Below are positions 1 through 8,418 of a stretch of DNA of 40,750 bases, in pieces. Position 1 is the first letter of the stretch. Each line of letters begins with the position of its first letter. The notes under the pieces were generated by a model. It searched no databases. It saw nothing but the letters and a program-made list of their open reading frames with translations, and was not told the origin of the DNA. The translations under genes and the position numbers were made by a program. The stretch spans positions 1 to 40,750 of the forward strand of contig JAAFJF010000027.1 in the NCBI GenBank assembly GCA_013298815.1, written 5' to 3'. This DNA is from Polaromonas sp. (lineage in GTDB: Bacteria; Pseudomonadota; Gammaproteobacteria; Burkholderiales; Burkholderiaceae_C).

Positions 1-43
1 TACCTTGTAACTCTTTGATTTATATTATTTTTAAGAAAAAACC

Positions 44-544
44 ATGACTGATAAAGCCATTAACGTTCTATTTTTATGCACCCATAACTCCGCCCGAAGC
101 ATTTTGGCTGAAGCACTGATGAACCACCTAGGGCAAGGCAGGTTCAAAGGCTACTCCGCTGGCAGCAGCCCGCGCGACAACCAGCAACCCAACCCTTTGG
201 GACTACAAACGCTACAAAAAGCGGGCATCAGCACCGATGGACTGTGCAGCAAAAGCTGGGATGAATTCGCCCTACCCAACGCGCCACACATGGATTTGGT
301 CATCACCGTGTGCGACAACGCTGCGGGTGAAGTCTGCCCCTACTGGCCCGGCCAGCCCGCCACCGCTCATTGGAGCTATGCCGACCCCTCTGCGGGAGAC
401 GGCACAGAGGCTGAAAAGCTGGAAGCCTTTCGACAAACCCTGCACGCCATCCGTCGTCGTTTAGAGCTTTTAACCAGTTTGCCAGCTGCGAGCGTGAGCA
501 AATTGATGCTGCAAACCAGTGCACGCGAACTAGCCAAATCATGA
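44..544 (+). CDS. arsC: Arsenate reductase, low-molecular-weight phosphatase type
   Basis: Predicted cytoplasmic enzyme that reduces arsenate to arsenite. The protein has 166 residues and opens with the phosphatase-loop signature C-x5-R (Cys12 to Arg18, CTHNSARS). Two further cysteines at about 90 and 98, in the context TVCDNAAGEVCP, match the resolving cysteines of thioredoxin-coupled ArsC enzymes, and an Asp-Pro at about 114-115 (YADPS) fits the general acid. This argues for arsenate reductase rather than a plain protein tyrosine phosphatase. The last codons overlap the start of the aquaporin gene by 4 nt, so the two are probably co-translated. An arsR regulator, if present, would lie upstream of the window. 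The C-terminal 25 residues extend beyond the core fold. Confidence 0.88.
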   Translation: MTDKAINVLFLCTHNSARSILAEALMNHLGQGRFKGYSAGSSPRDNQQPNPLGLQTLQKAGISTDGLCSKSWDEFALPNAPHMDLVITVCDNAAGEVCPYWPGQPATAHWSYADPSAGDGTEAEKLEAFRQTLHAIRRRLELLTSLPAASVSKLMLQTSARELAKS

Positions 545-1263
545 GCGTGCGTGAAAACACCGAGGTGACGCCGAAATTTGACCTCAAAAAACAGCTTTTC
601 GCTGAATTCACAGGCACTGCTGCCCTGCTTTGTACTGTTATTGGCTCGGGCATCATGGCTGAGCGTTTGAGTGGTGGCAACTTGGGTGTGGCTTTGATAG
701 CGAACACACTCGCCACCGTTTTTGCGTTGTTTGTATTGATTGAGATTTTAGCGCCCATAAGTGGCGCACATTTCAACCCTTTAGTTACTTTGGTTGTTTA
801 CTTTAAAAACAGATCAAATAATACTATATCCATTGTAATTACTGCCTACATTGCTATACTATTTATAGCATTTCAATTACTCGGTGCAATAGCTGGTGCA
901 TGGTTAGCGAATGTCATGTTTGAGTTACCTGTGCTGCAGTTCAGCACGCACGTTCGTGGTGGCCAAGGTCAATGGCTGGCTGAAGCTGTCGCAACAGCGG
1001 GTTTAATTACCGTGATTTTGCGCTCGGGCACTGCTCATGTGAAAGCAAAAACCAGCACCTTGGTGGCTAGCTACATAGGCGCAGCCTATTGGTTCACCGC
1101 TAGCACCTCGTTTGCAAACCCCGCAGCCGTATTGGGGCGCATGTTCAGCGACAGTTTTGCTGGGATTGCACCGGTTAGCACGCTTGGTTTTGTAGTGGCT
1201 CAAGCCCTTGGTGCGGTCATCGGTACTTTGATAAATCAATACTTAAATGATGCAACTGATTGA
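541..1263 (+). CDS. MIP-family aquaporin, probably arsenite-conducting
   Basis: Integral membrane channel of the major intrinsic protein family, 240 residues. The two half-helix signatures are visible: HFNPLVTL (NPL at 79-81, a variant of NPA) and FANPAAVLGR in the second half. It overlaps arsC by the ATGA junction. In some bacteria an aquaglyceroporin (AqpS of Sinorhizobium) takes the place of an arsenite pump and lets arsenite leave down its gradient; the context suggests that role here, but this is inference. The loop and helix after the first NPL (about residues 90-115) is AT-rich and slightly longer than I expect. It overlaps a sequence resembling the dispersed repeat described elsewhere in this window. 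Confidence 0.87.
   Translation: MSVRENTEVTPKFDLKKQLFAEFTGTAALLCTVIGSGIMAERLSGGNLGVALIANTLATVFALFVLIEILAPISGAHFNPLVTLVVYFKNRSNNTISIVITAYIAILFIAFQLLGAIAGAWLANVMFELPVLQFSTHVRGGQGQWLAEAVATAGLITVILRSGTAHVKAKTSTLVASYIGAAYWFTASTSFANPAAVLGRMFSDSFAGIAPVSTLGFVVAQALGAVIGTLINQYLNDATD
798..886 (-). repeat. Possible diverged copy of the dispersed repeat inside the aquaporin gene
   Basis: Read on the minus strand, this AT-rich tract lines up with the repeat copy at 14255-14316. It shares an exact 9-mer (TTACTGCCT on the plus strand), GCTAT and TATAG at matching spacing. I count about 29 of 46 identical positions without gaps. The gene reads it as ITAYIAILFIAF, in the same frame as other coding copies. The similarity is weaker than for the other copies and could partly reflect AT bias. 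Confidence 0.4.
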
Positions 1264-1384
1264 TTTTTAACCCAATTATTGGAGCGGATTATTTATCTTT
1301 GATTATTCATCAGACAGGATACATCCATTCCAACGAAGATAGAAATCTGCTTTAATTTAGCTCCATAGAATAGTGCTTACAAGG

Positions 1385-2065
1385 CTAAGTTAAGTTCAAT
1401 AAATTATATTCACCGCCACGCTCTAGGGCTCGTTTATAACCCGCCCGGCCGTGCGCGCGCCGCAAGTACGCCGTGATTTTGGGGTAATTTTCGTCCAACA
1501 TGCCAAGTGCTTCGGCGGCTTCTAACGGAAAACTCATTTGGATATCTGCACCCGTTAAACGACCACCTGCCAACCATGTAGACTTGCCTAATTCAGACTC
1601 CACATGGTTCAACTGAGCGTAGATTTGCAGATCAATGAAGCTAGCTTTGATATTTTTGGAAATAGCTCTAACGATAGGTTTAACAAAAAACAGCATTGGC
1701 GTTTTTTCAACTTTGTTGAATACAAGCTTTAACAAGAGGGGAGAAATAGCAGAGCCCTCTGCAAAATGTAGCCAGTATGTATATCGTAGTCTCGTTGGTG
1801 TTCCTGGTGACGGGGATAGCTTGTGCTCTATATCGTAACGATCAATCAAATATTCAATGATCGCACCTGATTCTGCAACAGTAATGTCGCCGTCAGTGAT
1901 CACAGGCGATTTACCCAAGGGGTGTATTTTCAGCAGCGCCTTAGGTGCTAGCATCGTTTTGGGGTCGCGCTCATAACGTTTTATTTCGTAATCCACACCC
2001 AATTCTTCTAAGAGCCAAATAACACGCTGTGAACGGGAGTTATTCAAGTGATGGACCGTAATCAT
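1385..2065 (-). CDS. Glutathione S-transferase family protein
   Basis: Cytosolic GST-like protein of 226 residues. The N-terminal thioredoxin-like half contains HHLNNSRSQRVIWLLEELG (Ser/Arg region of the glutathione site) and a typical DGDITVAESGAIIEYL segment, where Glu-Ser would bind the glutathione gamma-glutamyl group. The C-terminal half is all-helical, with STWLAGGRLTGADIQMSFPLEA, the conserved N-capping motif of GSTs. It starts 24 nt after the glmM stop on the same strand, so it may be transcribed with glmM. The substrate cannot be read from the sequence. The gene faces the aquaporin gene across a 121-nt convergent gap in which I see nothing distinctive. Confidence 0.88.
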   Translation of the reverse strand: MITVHHLNNSRSQRVIWLLEELGVDYEIKRYERDPKTMLAPKALLKIHPLGKSPVITDGDITVAESGAIIEYLIDRYDIEHKLSPSPGTPTRLRYTYWLHFAEGSAISPLLLKLVFNKVEKTPMLFFVKPIVRAISKNIKASFIDLQIYAQLNHVESELGKSTWLAGGRLTGADIQMSFPLEAAEALGMLDENYPKITAYLRRAHGRAGYKRALERGGEYNLLNLT

Positions 2066-2089
2066 GACTGCGAAACTCCTAAAATAAAG

Positions 2090-3430
2090 CTAGGTTTTAA
2101 GCGTGTCGGCTATACGTTGCGCGCACTTTTTTGCTTGCACAGCATCTTGAGCCTCGACCATCACACGTACCAAAGGCTCTGTGCCGCTCGCGCGAATTAG
2201 AACGCGGCCCGTGTTGCCAAGCTCTGCTTCGACAGCTTGGGTTGCTTCAAGTAGCTCTGGCATTTTTTGAAGCTTAGCCCAAGTTTGACCAGCCTGCAGG
2301 CGAACATTTATCAATGTCTGGGGAAACAACGTTACCTCGCTTAGCAGCTCTGCCATCGTTCTGCCGCTGCGCGTGCAAGCCTGTAACACTTGTAAAGCGC
2401 TAACAATACCATCGCCAGTTGTGTGCTTATCTAGCGCGAGCAAATGGCCTGAGCCTTCGCCGCCTAAAATCCAGCCGCGTTTATCTAACTCTTCCAACAC
2501 ATACCGATCGCCCACTTTGGCACGAACAAAGGCGACACCTTTTGCTTTCAAGGCCAATTCGACAGCTAAATTGGTCATCAACGTGCCCACAGCACCTGGC
2601 ACAGGTTCGGCTCGAGCCAAGCGCTCAGCGACCATGAGATAAAGTACTTCATCGCCGTTGAACAAACGACCCTGAGCATCTACAAACTGCAAGCGATCAG
2701 CATCGCCATCCAGCGCGATGCCGTAGTCGGCTTTATGCATATGCACAGCTGCAATCAACGCGTCTGGGTGTGTGGCACCTACCTCATGGTTAATGTTCAA
2801 ACCATCTGGTGAGCAGCCTATAGAAATCACTTCTGCACCCAACTCATGGAACACTTTCGGTGCAACTTGGTAAGCCGCACCATTTGCGCCATCGACGACG
2901 ATTTTCAGGCCTTTTAGCGTCAAATCGTTAGCGAACGTACTTTTGCAAAACTCAATGTAACGACCAGCGGCATCATCCAAACGCTTTGCCTTACCTAAAT
3001 TTGCGGAATCAACCCACTTTGGAGTCTCTTCCATAGCGGCTTCAACGGCGAGTTCCCATGCGTCATCAAGCTTTGTGCCCTTTGCACTAAAAAATTTAAT
3101 ACCGTTATCAGCAAATGCATTGTGACTGGCACTGATTACAACGCCCAAGCTTGCGCGCTGTGCACGGGTCAGGTAAGCCACAGCAGGTGTAGGAATAGGG
3201 CCGAGTAATACGACATCAACCCCCGCTGAGTTGAAGCCAGACTCTAAAGCACTTTCCAACATATAGCCTGAGATTCGCGTGTCCTTACCAATCAAAACAG
3301 TTGGACGAGCCTCTGATTGCTTCAGTACGCGACCAACAGCATGTGCAAGTTTAAGTACGAAATCAGGCGTAATAGGATGTTGCCCTACTGCTCCGCGAAT
3401 ACCGTCTGTACCGAAGTATTTTCTTGTCAT
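2090..3430 (-). CDS. glmM: Phosphoglucosamine mutase
   Basis: Converts glucosamine-6-phosphate to glucosamine-1-phosphate for UDP-GlcNAc, feeding peptidoglycan and lipid A synthesis. From the ATG at 3430 the protein has 446 residues, the usual GlmM length, and begins [13 protein letters not shown]. An in-frame start 51 nt further upstream would add an AT-rich, atypical leader and is rejected. Key motifs are the phosphoserine loop VVISASHNA, the metal loop DGDADR (in [14 protein letters not shown]), the sugar-binding GEGSGH and the phosphate-binding [15 protein letters not shown] near the C-terminus. folP ends 95 nt upstream on the same strand, as in many proteobacteria where folP-glmM follows ftsH. 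Confidence 0.96.
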   Translation of the reverse strand: MTRKYFGTDGIRGAVGQHPITPDFVLKLAHAVGRVLKQSEARPTVLIGKDTRISGYMLESALESGFNSAGVDVVLLGPIPTPAVAYLTRAQRASLGVVISASHNAFADNGIKFFSAKGTKLDDAWELAVEAAMEETPKWVDSANLGKAKRLDDAAGRYIEFCKSTFANDLTLKGLKIVVDGANGAAYQVAPKVFHELGAEVISIGCSPDGLNINHEVGATHPDALIAAVHMHKADYGIALDGDADRLQFVDAQGRLFNGDEVLYLMVAERLARAEPVPGAVGTLMTNLAVELALKAKGVAFVRAKVGDRYVLEELDKRGWILGGEGSGHLLALDKHTTGDGIVSALQVLQACTRSGRTMAELLSEVTLFPQTLINVRLQAGQTWAKLQKMPELLEATQAVEAELGNTGRVLIRASGTEPLVRVMVEAQDAVQAKKCAQRIADTLKT

Positions 3431-3525
3431 ATTAATTATGGTTTTATTTATTATATTCAGATGTGTAACTAATTTCAACAAAAATTAACAGCTAGCAACA
3501 AGATTAATGCTTTGCTCGCTGATGC

Positions 3526-4371
3526 TCAAACCTTTTTCAATTGACAGACGCTATCAAGCACCTTCAGTGCGGCTACAGTTTCAAGCACGTCGTGCACCCT
3601 CACTATGCTGGCACCGTTTTGCACCGCCAAAACCGCAGCTACGATGCTGGGCGGCATCCGCTCAGCCATGGGAAGGCCTGTCACTGCGCCTAAAGACGTT
3701 TTGCGCGACCAACCCGACAGCACAGGCAAACCCAGTGCCAAAAGCTCACGCTGCCGTGCCAGCAACGCAAAGTTTTGCTCTACCGTTTTGCCAAAACCAA
3801 TCCCAGAATCGATGGCCATACGCGACAAATCAACACCTATCCCATGTATATACTGCCTACGATGCTCTAAAAATAATAGCACTTGCAAGATAACAGAAGC
3901 TGCATCGCCCTGCATGGGCTCTGACTGCATGGTTTGCGGCTCTTTGTGCATATGCATGAGGCAAATGCCACAATTTGGGTGTTTAGCAACAACATACTCC
4001 GCTCCAACTTGTCGCAGCGCCCAAATGTCATTGATGATGTCTGCCCCTGCGTCCAACACAGCTTGCATGACTTGTGGTTTGTAAGTGTCTACCGAGATAG
4101 GAATGCCGAGTTTGACGGCTTCAATCACAACCGGCAAGACGCGTGACAACTCAACATCTAGCGGTACTTGAGGTGCGCCTGGTCTTGAGGACTCACCACC
4201 AATGTCTAAAATATCTGCACCGTCTTTGAGTAGTTTTTCAGCATGTTTGATAGCCGAACCAGAGGATGCATACTTCCCGCCATCAGAAAATGAATCTGGC
4301 GTGACGTTGACGATACCCATAACTTTGGGCGTATTTAAGTCGATTTGAAAGCGGGAAGTTTGCCAGAACAT
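3526..4371 (-). CDS. folP: Dihydropteroate synthase
   Basis: Condenses para-aminobenzoate with the pterin pyrophosphate in folate synthesis; the sulfonamide target. The 281-residue TIM-barrel protein shows VMGIVNVTPDSFSDGG (18-32), DILDIGGESSRPGA (53-66), the ISVDTYKPQV strand and DSGIGFGKTVEQN. It lies between ftsH and glmM on the same strand. Its region around 3840-3890, coding for VLLFLEHRRQYIHG, is AT-rich and resembles the dispersed repeat, but without an obvious length change against other DHPS proteins as I remember them. Confidence 0.96.
   Translation of the reverse strand: MFWQTSRFQIDLNTPKVMGIVNVTPDSFSDGGKYASSGSAIKHAEKLLKDGADILDIGGESSRPGAPQVPLDVELSRVLPVVIEAVKLGIPISVDTYKPQVMQAVLDAGADIINDIWALRQVGAEYVVAKHPNCGICLMHMHKEPQTMQSEPMQGDAASVILQVLLFLEHRRQYIHGIGVDLSRMAIDSGIGFGKTVEQNFALLARQRELLALGLPVLSGWSRKTSLGAVTGLPMAERMPPSIVAAVLAVQNGASIVRVHDVLETVAALKVLDSVCQLKKV
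3838..3886 (-). repeat. Weak candidate copy of the dispersed repeat inside folP
   Basis: Read on the minus strand, the tract contains GGCAGTA then ATAC at repeat spacing and an upstream CTAT plus TTTT. I count about 30 of 46 ungapped matches to the copy at 14255-14316. Unlike the other coding copies, folP reads the ATAGCT...GGCTAG strand. There is no evident net insertion, so chance similarity remains possible. Confidence 0.3.
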
Positions 4372-4410
4372 GTAGATATTTTAATTAAAACGTGTTTACC
4401 GAGTTGAAAC

Positions 4411-4435
4411 TAAAAACGAGGCAATTGCCTCGTTT
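4411..4435 (-). terminator. Rho-independent terminator after ftsH
   Basis: A perfect 22-nt palindrome at 4414-4435 (AAACGAGGCA and its complement) follows the ftsH stop by about 40 nt on the minus strand. It runs into a short T-tract (TTTTTA) on that strand. It would separate ftsH transcription from folP-glmM, at least partly. Confidence 0.75.
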
Positions 4436-4476
4436 GTTATGGTTGTAGTGACGTTAAATCAGTTTCAAATCAGTAA

Positions 4477-6408
4477 TTAAGCAGCTGTCGGTGCAGCTTC
4501 TGGTTTGATCACTGGTGCCTTTCCGCTGTCACCGCTACCACCGCTGTTGCTGTCCACAGGTGGAATACGCGGTGTCCAGTCTTTGGGTGCATGCGGCTGT
4601 TTGCCAGCCATGATGTCGTCCAACTGGTCGCTGTCAATAGTTTCCCATTCCAACAAAGCTTTCGCCATGGCATGCATTTTGTCCTGGTTGTCTTCAATCA
4701 ACTTGCGGGCACGTGCATATTGCTCGTCGATAATGCGGCGAATTTCGGTGTCAACAGAGCGCATGGTTTGCTCGCTCATATTGGTGGTTTTGGTGACTGA
4801 GCGACCCAAGAATACTTCGCCTTCGTTGTCGGCATAAACCATGGGGCCCAGCGCTTCGGACATGCCGTAGCGCATCACCATGTCGCGCGCCAAGCCCGTG
4901 GCGCGCTCAAAGTCGTTACTCGCGCCCGTGGTCATTTGCTTCATGAATACTTCTTCCGCGATACGACCACCAAACAGCATGGCGATCTGGCTGAGCATGA
5001 ATTCGCTGTCATAGCTATAGCGATCCGCTGCAGGCAAGCTCATGGTCACGCCCAAAGCGCGGCCACGCGGGATGATGGTCACTTTGTGCACAGGATCGCA
5101 CTTGGGCAGCATTTTGCCGATCAGCGCATGCCCGGCCTCATGATAGGCTGTGTTACGGCGCTCTTCCTCGGGCATGATCATGCTCTTGCGTTCCGGGCCC
5201 ATCAAGATTTTGTCTTTGGCTTTCTCAAAATCCTGCATTTCCACAACGCGGGCATTGCGGCGCGCTGCCATCAAAGCAGCTTCATTACACAGGTTGGCCA
5301 AATCAGCACCACTCATGCCAGGCGTACCACGGGCAATCGTGCCAGGGTTGACATCTTGCGACGCTGGGATTTTGCGCATGTGCACGTTCAAAATCTGTTC
5401 ACGACCACGAATATCGGGCAGCGTCACATACACCTGGCGGTCAAAACGACCCGGGCGCAGCAAAGCAGCATCCAAAATATCAGGACGGTTGGTTGCAGCC
5501 ACCACAATCACGCCGAGGTTAGTTTCAAAACCATCCATCTCAACCAACATCTGGTTCAGTGTTTGCTCGCGCTCATCGTTTCCACCACCCATGCCCGCTC
5601 CACGCTGGCGACCAACGGCGTCAATCTCGTCGATGAAAATAATACAAGGCGCGTTTTTCTTGGCGTTTTCAAACATGTCGCGAACACGGGATGCGCCCAC
5701 GCCTACAAACATCTCAACGAAGTCTGATCCGGAGATCGCAAAAAACGGCACTTTGGCTTCACCGGCAATTGATTTGGCCAACAAGGTCTTACCTGTACCC
5801 GGTGGACCAACCAGCAACAAACCACGTGGAATACGACCGCCAAGTTTTTGGAAACGACCCGGGTCTTTCAAAAAGTCGACAACTTCTTTGACTTCTTCTT
5901 TGGCCTCGTCGCAGCCGGCCACATCGGCAAAGGTCACGGTATTGGCACTTTCGTCGAGCAATTTGGCCTTACTTTTACCGAAGCTGAACGGGCCGCTTTT
6001 ACCGCCGCCTTGCATTTGCTTCATGAAATAAACCCAAACACCGATCAACAAGAGCATAGGGCCCCAGCTCATCAAAAGAGACATCAACAAGGAGCCTTCT
6101 TCGCGTGGTTTCACGTCAAATTTCACGTTGTTGGCGATCAAATCACCCACCAAACCGCGATCCATGAACGTGCCAGTGGTGCGAATTTTGGTGTCGTCTA
6201 ACTTCGTGCCGACAATTTCAGATCCGCCAGCGCCTTCGCTGATGGTCACTGTTTTGAATTGTTTGTTACGAACTTCCTCCAAAAAGTCGGAATAGCCCAC
6301 AGAGCCAGCCTGCGTACCGCCTTTCGCATCGAACTGCTTAAACACGGTGAACAGCACCATAGCAATGACAACCCAAACGGCAAACTTCGAAAACAATTCT
6401 TTATTCAA
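4477..6408 (-). CDS. ftsH: ATP-dependent zinc metalloprotease FtsH
   Basis: Membrane-anchored AAA+ protease that degrades sigma-32, LpxC-type regulators and unassembled membrane proteins. The 643-residue protein has two N-terminal membrane segments (about 8-24 and 108-128) flanking a periplasmic domain. The AAA module has Walker A GPPGTGKT (201-208) and Walker B IIFIDE (256-261), an SRH region ending RPGRFDRQV, and the zinc site HEAGH (423-427). The tail is Gly/Ser/Pro/Ala-rich and probably disordered. The start is a TTG at 6408, chosen because a strong AAGGAG lies just upstream and the N-terminus [12 protein letters not shown] matches orthologues. rlmE ends 158 nt upstream, and a sigma-32-like promoter lies in that gap. 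Confidence 0.97.
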   Translation of the reverse strand: MNKELFSKFAVWVVIAMVLFTVFKQFDAKGGTQAGSVGYSDFLEEVRNKQFKTVTISEGAGGSEIVGTKLDDTKIRTTGTFMDRGLVGDLIANNVKFDVKPREEGSLLMSLLMSWGPMLLLIGVWVYFMKQMQGGGKSGPFSFGKSKAKLLDESANTVTFADVAGCDEAKEEVKEVVDFLKDPGRFQKLGGRIPRGLLLVGPPGTGKTLLAKSIAGEAKVPFFAISGSDFVEMFVGVGASRVRDMFENAKKNAPCIIFIDEIDAVGRQRGAGMGGGNDEREQTLNQMLVEMDGFETNLGVIVVAATNRPDILDAALLRPGRFDRQVYVTLPDIRGREQILNVHMRKIPASQDVNPGTIARGTPGMSGADLANLCNEAALMAARRNARVVEMQDFEKAKDKILMGPERKSMIMPEEERRNTAYHEAGHALIGKMLPKCDPVHKVTIIPRGRALGVTMSLPAADRYSYDSEFMLSQIAMLFGGRIAEEVFMKQMTTGASNDFERATGLARDMVMRYGMSEALGPMVYADNEGEVFLGRSVTKTTNMSEQTMRSVDTEIRRIIDEQYARARKLIEDNQDKMHAMAKALLEWETIDSDQLDDIMAGKQPHAPKDWTPRIPPVDSNSGGSGDSGKAPVIKPEAAPTAA

Positions 6409-6420
6409 GAGAAACTCCTT
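6406..6420 (-). promoter_or_regulatory. Ribosome binding site fixing the TTG start of ftsH
   Basis: On the minus strand AAGGAG is followed after 6 nt by TTG. This strong Shine-Dalgarno sequence supports a non-ATG initiation codon for ftsH. Confidence 0.8.
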
Positions 6421-6437
6421 AGGACTACACAGTCAAC

Positions 6438-6463
6438 ATGTGTCTGATTTTAGGCTTTTCAAG
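6438..6463 (-). promoter_or_regulatory. Candidate sigma-32 (heat-shock) promoter of ftsH
   Basis: On the minus strand an exact CTTGAAA (6457-6463) is followed after 13 nt by ACACAT (6438-6443), against the heat-shock consensus CTTGAAA-N(13-15)-CCCCAT. The predicted transcript start near 6430 gives a leader of about 22 nt. ftsH is heat-shock controlled in E. coli; the -10 match here is only 4 of 6. Confidence 0.5.
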
Positions 6464-6566
6464 ATGAAAAAGCGCGATTAAGTCTCGTTTTAAGGCTATT
6501 AAAAACCCTAAATTGCATCAAACTATATCAATCGAGGGGCAGATTGTGCAATCTAGATGGAAGCTA

Positions 6567-7238
6567 CTATTGCTTTTGACCCATACCGACCAAAAACGTC
6601 TCTGAGGACTCGGAGCGTGATGATGCTGGTTTGATAGCTTTCACCACCTTGAAGTGCGCCTTAAACATCACCACCAACTGGCTGTAGCCGCTGCCATGGA
6701 AGACTTTGGCGACCAGTGCACCTTCCGGCTTCATGTGGTTTTTGCAAAAATCAATCGCCAGTTCGATCAAGTTTTCTACCCGCGCTGCGTCTGTGGAGTC
6801 GATACCCGATAAATTGGGCGCCATGTCTGACACTACCACATCGGCCAAATCGCCCTTCATCTCGGAAGTGACTTGGTTCAAAATTTCTTCCTCGCGGAAA
6901 TCGCCCTGAATGAAAACCACACCTTCCACGGGCTCCATCGCCAGTAAATCGAGTGCGATGATGCGACCATTCAATTCACCCACGGCAGCGCCGCCGCCCG
7001 TTGCGGTTTTGGGGGACAATTTACGCCGAATGTACTGGCTCCACGCACCTGGGGTTGAGCCCAAATCAATGACCATGTGGCCAGGTTTGATCAGCTTGTG
7101 CGCCTCGTCAATTTCTTTGAGCTTGTAGGCCGCACGGGCACGGTAGCCCTCACGCTTAGCGAGCTTGACGTAGGTGTCGTTGACGTGGTCGTTCAGCCAC
7201 GCTTTGTTGACTTTTCGGCTCTGTGTTTTAACTTTCAC
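6567..7238 (-). CDS. rlmE: 23S rRNA (uridine-2'-O-)-methyltransferase RlmE (FtsJ/RrmJ)
   Basis: Methylates U2552 of 23S rRNA late in 50S assembly, using S-adenosylmethionine. The 223-residue Rossmann protein has YRARAAYKLKEID (first catalytic lysine about 39), the SAM loop VIDLGSTPGAWSQY (56-69), VVSDMAPNLSG (catalytic Asp) and a C-terminal KAIKPASSRSESSETFLV. The start is GTG at 7238, which agrees with the conserved N-terminus. A Gly/Ala insertion (KTATGGGAAVGELNGR) sits in a loop at about 76-91. It lies upstream of ftsH, the standard rlmE-ftsH pairing, and diverges from yhbY. Confidence 0.95.
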   Translation of the reverse strand: MKVKTQSRKVNKAWLNDHVNDTYVKLAKREGYRARAAYKLKEIDEAHKLIKPGHMVIDLGSTPGAWSQYIRRKLSPKTATGGGAAVGELNGRIIALDLLAMEPVEGVVFIQGDFREEEILNQVTSEMKGDLADVVVSDMAPNLSGIDSTDAARVENLIELAIDFCKNHMKPEGALVAKVFHGSGYSQLVVMFKAHFKVVKAIKPASSRSESSETFLVGMGQKQ

Positions 7239-7281
7239 TAATTTACTTTCACTTTTTATTTGTTTTTTTGTCTTCTATCTT

Positions 7282-7310
7282 TTGTCATTATCCTCTGTCG
7301 TGGCTAATAT
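7282..7310 (+). promoter_or_regulatory. Sigma-70 promoter for yhbY
   Basis: TTGTCA (7282-7287) and TAATAT (7305-7310) are spaced by exactly 17 nt, giving 5 of 6 and 4 of 6 consensus matches. The start of transcription would fall near 7317, about 30 nt before the yhbY ATG. Confidence 0.5.
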
Positions 7311-7346
7311 TTGGGTAAATACCTGGTAATCACCGATAATAGGAGC

Positions 7347-7826
7347 ATGTCAAAAATAATCCTTACCCCCGCACAGCGCAAAGTTCACCGCGCTGAAGCG
7401 CACCACCTGTCACCTGTCGTCATGATTGGTAACGACGGTCTGTCTGCTGCTGTCAAAAAAGAAACCAATGCCGCACTGAACTCTCACGGCCTGATAAAAA
7501 TCCGCGTTTTAGGTGACGACCGCGTTGCTCGCGAAGAAATGTACCAAACCTTGGCGGAAGAACTCTCTGCCGCGCCGATTCAGCATATCGGCAAGCTCTT
7601 GGTACTGTGGCGTCCGATTTTAGAGATCAAAAAAGAACGCTCAGAAGACGACGACCGTATGGCCGGTCCCCGTGATTTCAAGGTTTTGAAATACTCAAGC
7701 CGTGGCGGTCAGCGTCCGGAAGTAAAAACATTGCGAGTTTTGGGCAACCAGCGTTTAACGCAAGGGGGCAAAGTCAAACGTGCGCAGCCTAAGCAAACAT
7801 CGGTTAAAAAGCGTAGCCAAACATAG
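7347..7826 (+). CDS. yhbY: YhbY-type CRM-domain RNA-binding protein
   Basis: Small RNA-binding protein associated with the pre-50S ribosome. The CRM domain covers about residues 1-97: LTPAQRKVHRAEAH, then PVVMIGNDGLSAAV (GxxG-type loop), a helix HGLIKIRVLGDDR and the strand IGKLLVLWRP. It is followed by about 60 basic residues rich in Lys, Arg and Gln, longer than the 97-residue E. coli protein. ATG at 7347 is chosen because MSKIILTPAQRK matches the family; a TTG 36 nt upstream would add an unusual leader. An AGGAG lies only 1 nt from this ATG, closer than normal. The gene diverges from rlmE. Confidence 0.9.
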   Translation: MSKIILTPAQRKVHRAEAHHLSPVVMIGNDGLSAAVKKETNAALNSHGLIKIRVLGDDRVAREEMYQTLAEELSAAPIQHIGKLLVLWRPILEIKKERSEDDDRMAGPRDFKVLKYSSRGGQRPEVKTLRVLGNQRLTQGGKVKRAQPKQTSVKKRSQT

Positions 7827-7828
7827 TA

Positions 7829-7866
7829 TTAAAAAAACATTATCTAATACGTTATTAAATAATGTT
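7829..7866 (-). terminator. Terminator of the greA-DUF4149 transcript
   Basis: An AT-rich hairpin at 7836-7866 pairs AACATTAT with ATAATGTT and TAATA with TATTA around a 3-nt loop, with a single mismatch. On the minus strand it is followed by seven T residues, so it ends the minus-strand transcript. It lies between the convergent yhbY and DUF4149 genes. Confidence 0.75.
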
Positions 7867-7890
7867 CGAATACTAAACTCAACTTACCAG

Positions 7891-8361
7891 CTAAGTATTC
7901 GACAGCTTCCAAAGCACGACACCCGCGCAAACCCACTGCGCGAGGTACATCAAGCTACCAACTGCATGCCAGAACATCAGGTTCTCTCTAGCCACAATGC
8001 GAGGCGATACGCCAAAAGCAACCAATAGCGCCATTGATAAACCAAACGCTACAAATATAATAGCTAAAGAGGCAGCTAAAACGTCGGCTAGAGGCGAATT
8101 TATATCTCCTAGAGCACTACTTTTTGTGTTTACTCGATTTTCAATAAGTTTAGGAAACAAAATCAACAATAAAACCAACCCGCAGGCCACAGATACCCAA
8201 GTTTGCACATCAAACAGTCGTGCCGCCATGTTGCCAGCCAGCGCCTTGGTTGGCAAATACTGAAACAACATCGGCACCACTAAGAAACCAAGCGTAGTTA
8301 AACTGCCCCACCACAATGCTGCAGTGAACACGGTTAATTTTGAGATTGGTAAATATTTCAA
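7891..8361 (-). CDS. DUF4149 domain membrane protein
   Basis: Integral membrane protein of unknown function, 156 residues, with about four hydrophobic segments (about 8-30, 50-67, 88-112 and 132-150). The N-terminal LWWGSLTTLGFLVVPMLF and the late SPRIVARENLMFWHAVGSLMYLAQW match the DUF4149 family as I know it. The stretch SPLADVLAASLAIIFVAF in the third segment is encoded by a copy of the dispersed repeat. The lead-in (about residues 70-85, IENRVNTKSSALGDIN) also looks longer than in relatives, so the repeat seems to have been domesticated as membrane-helix sequence. It follows greA by 57 nt on the same strand. Confidence 0.82.
   Translation of the reverse strand: MKYLPISKLTVFTAALWWGSLTTLGFLVVPMLFQYLPTKALAGNMAARLFDVQTWVSVACGLVLLLILFPKLIENRVNTKSSALGDINSPLADVLAASLAIIFVAFGLSMALLVAFGVSPRIVARENLMFWHAVGSLMYLAQWVCAGVVLWKLSNT
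8046..8102 (+). repeat. Dispersed repeat copy inside the DUF4149 gene
   Basis: Plus-strand core AATAGCT (8059-8065) is followed by GAGGCAG and CGGCTAGAGGC (8085-8095). About 30 of 37 core positions match the copy at 14274-14310. The host gene is on the minus strand and reads the opposite strand of the repeat as SPLADVLAASLAI, with no stop codon. Confidence 0.8.
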
Positions 8362-8418
8362 AATTAAATATTAAACTCAATAATTAATATTAATAAAATC
8401 TATAACTCTAAATAAAAG

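Noticed and set aside
4936-6201. Long plus-strand reading frames opposite ftsH
   Set aside because: They are antisense shadows of a highly conserved gene with no recognisable protein motif or start context.
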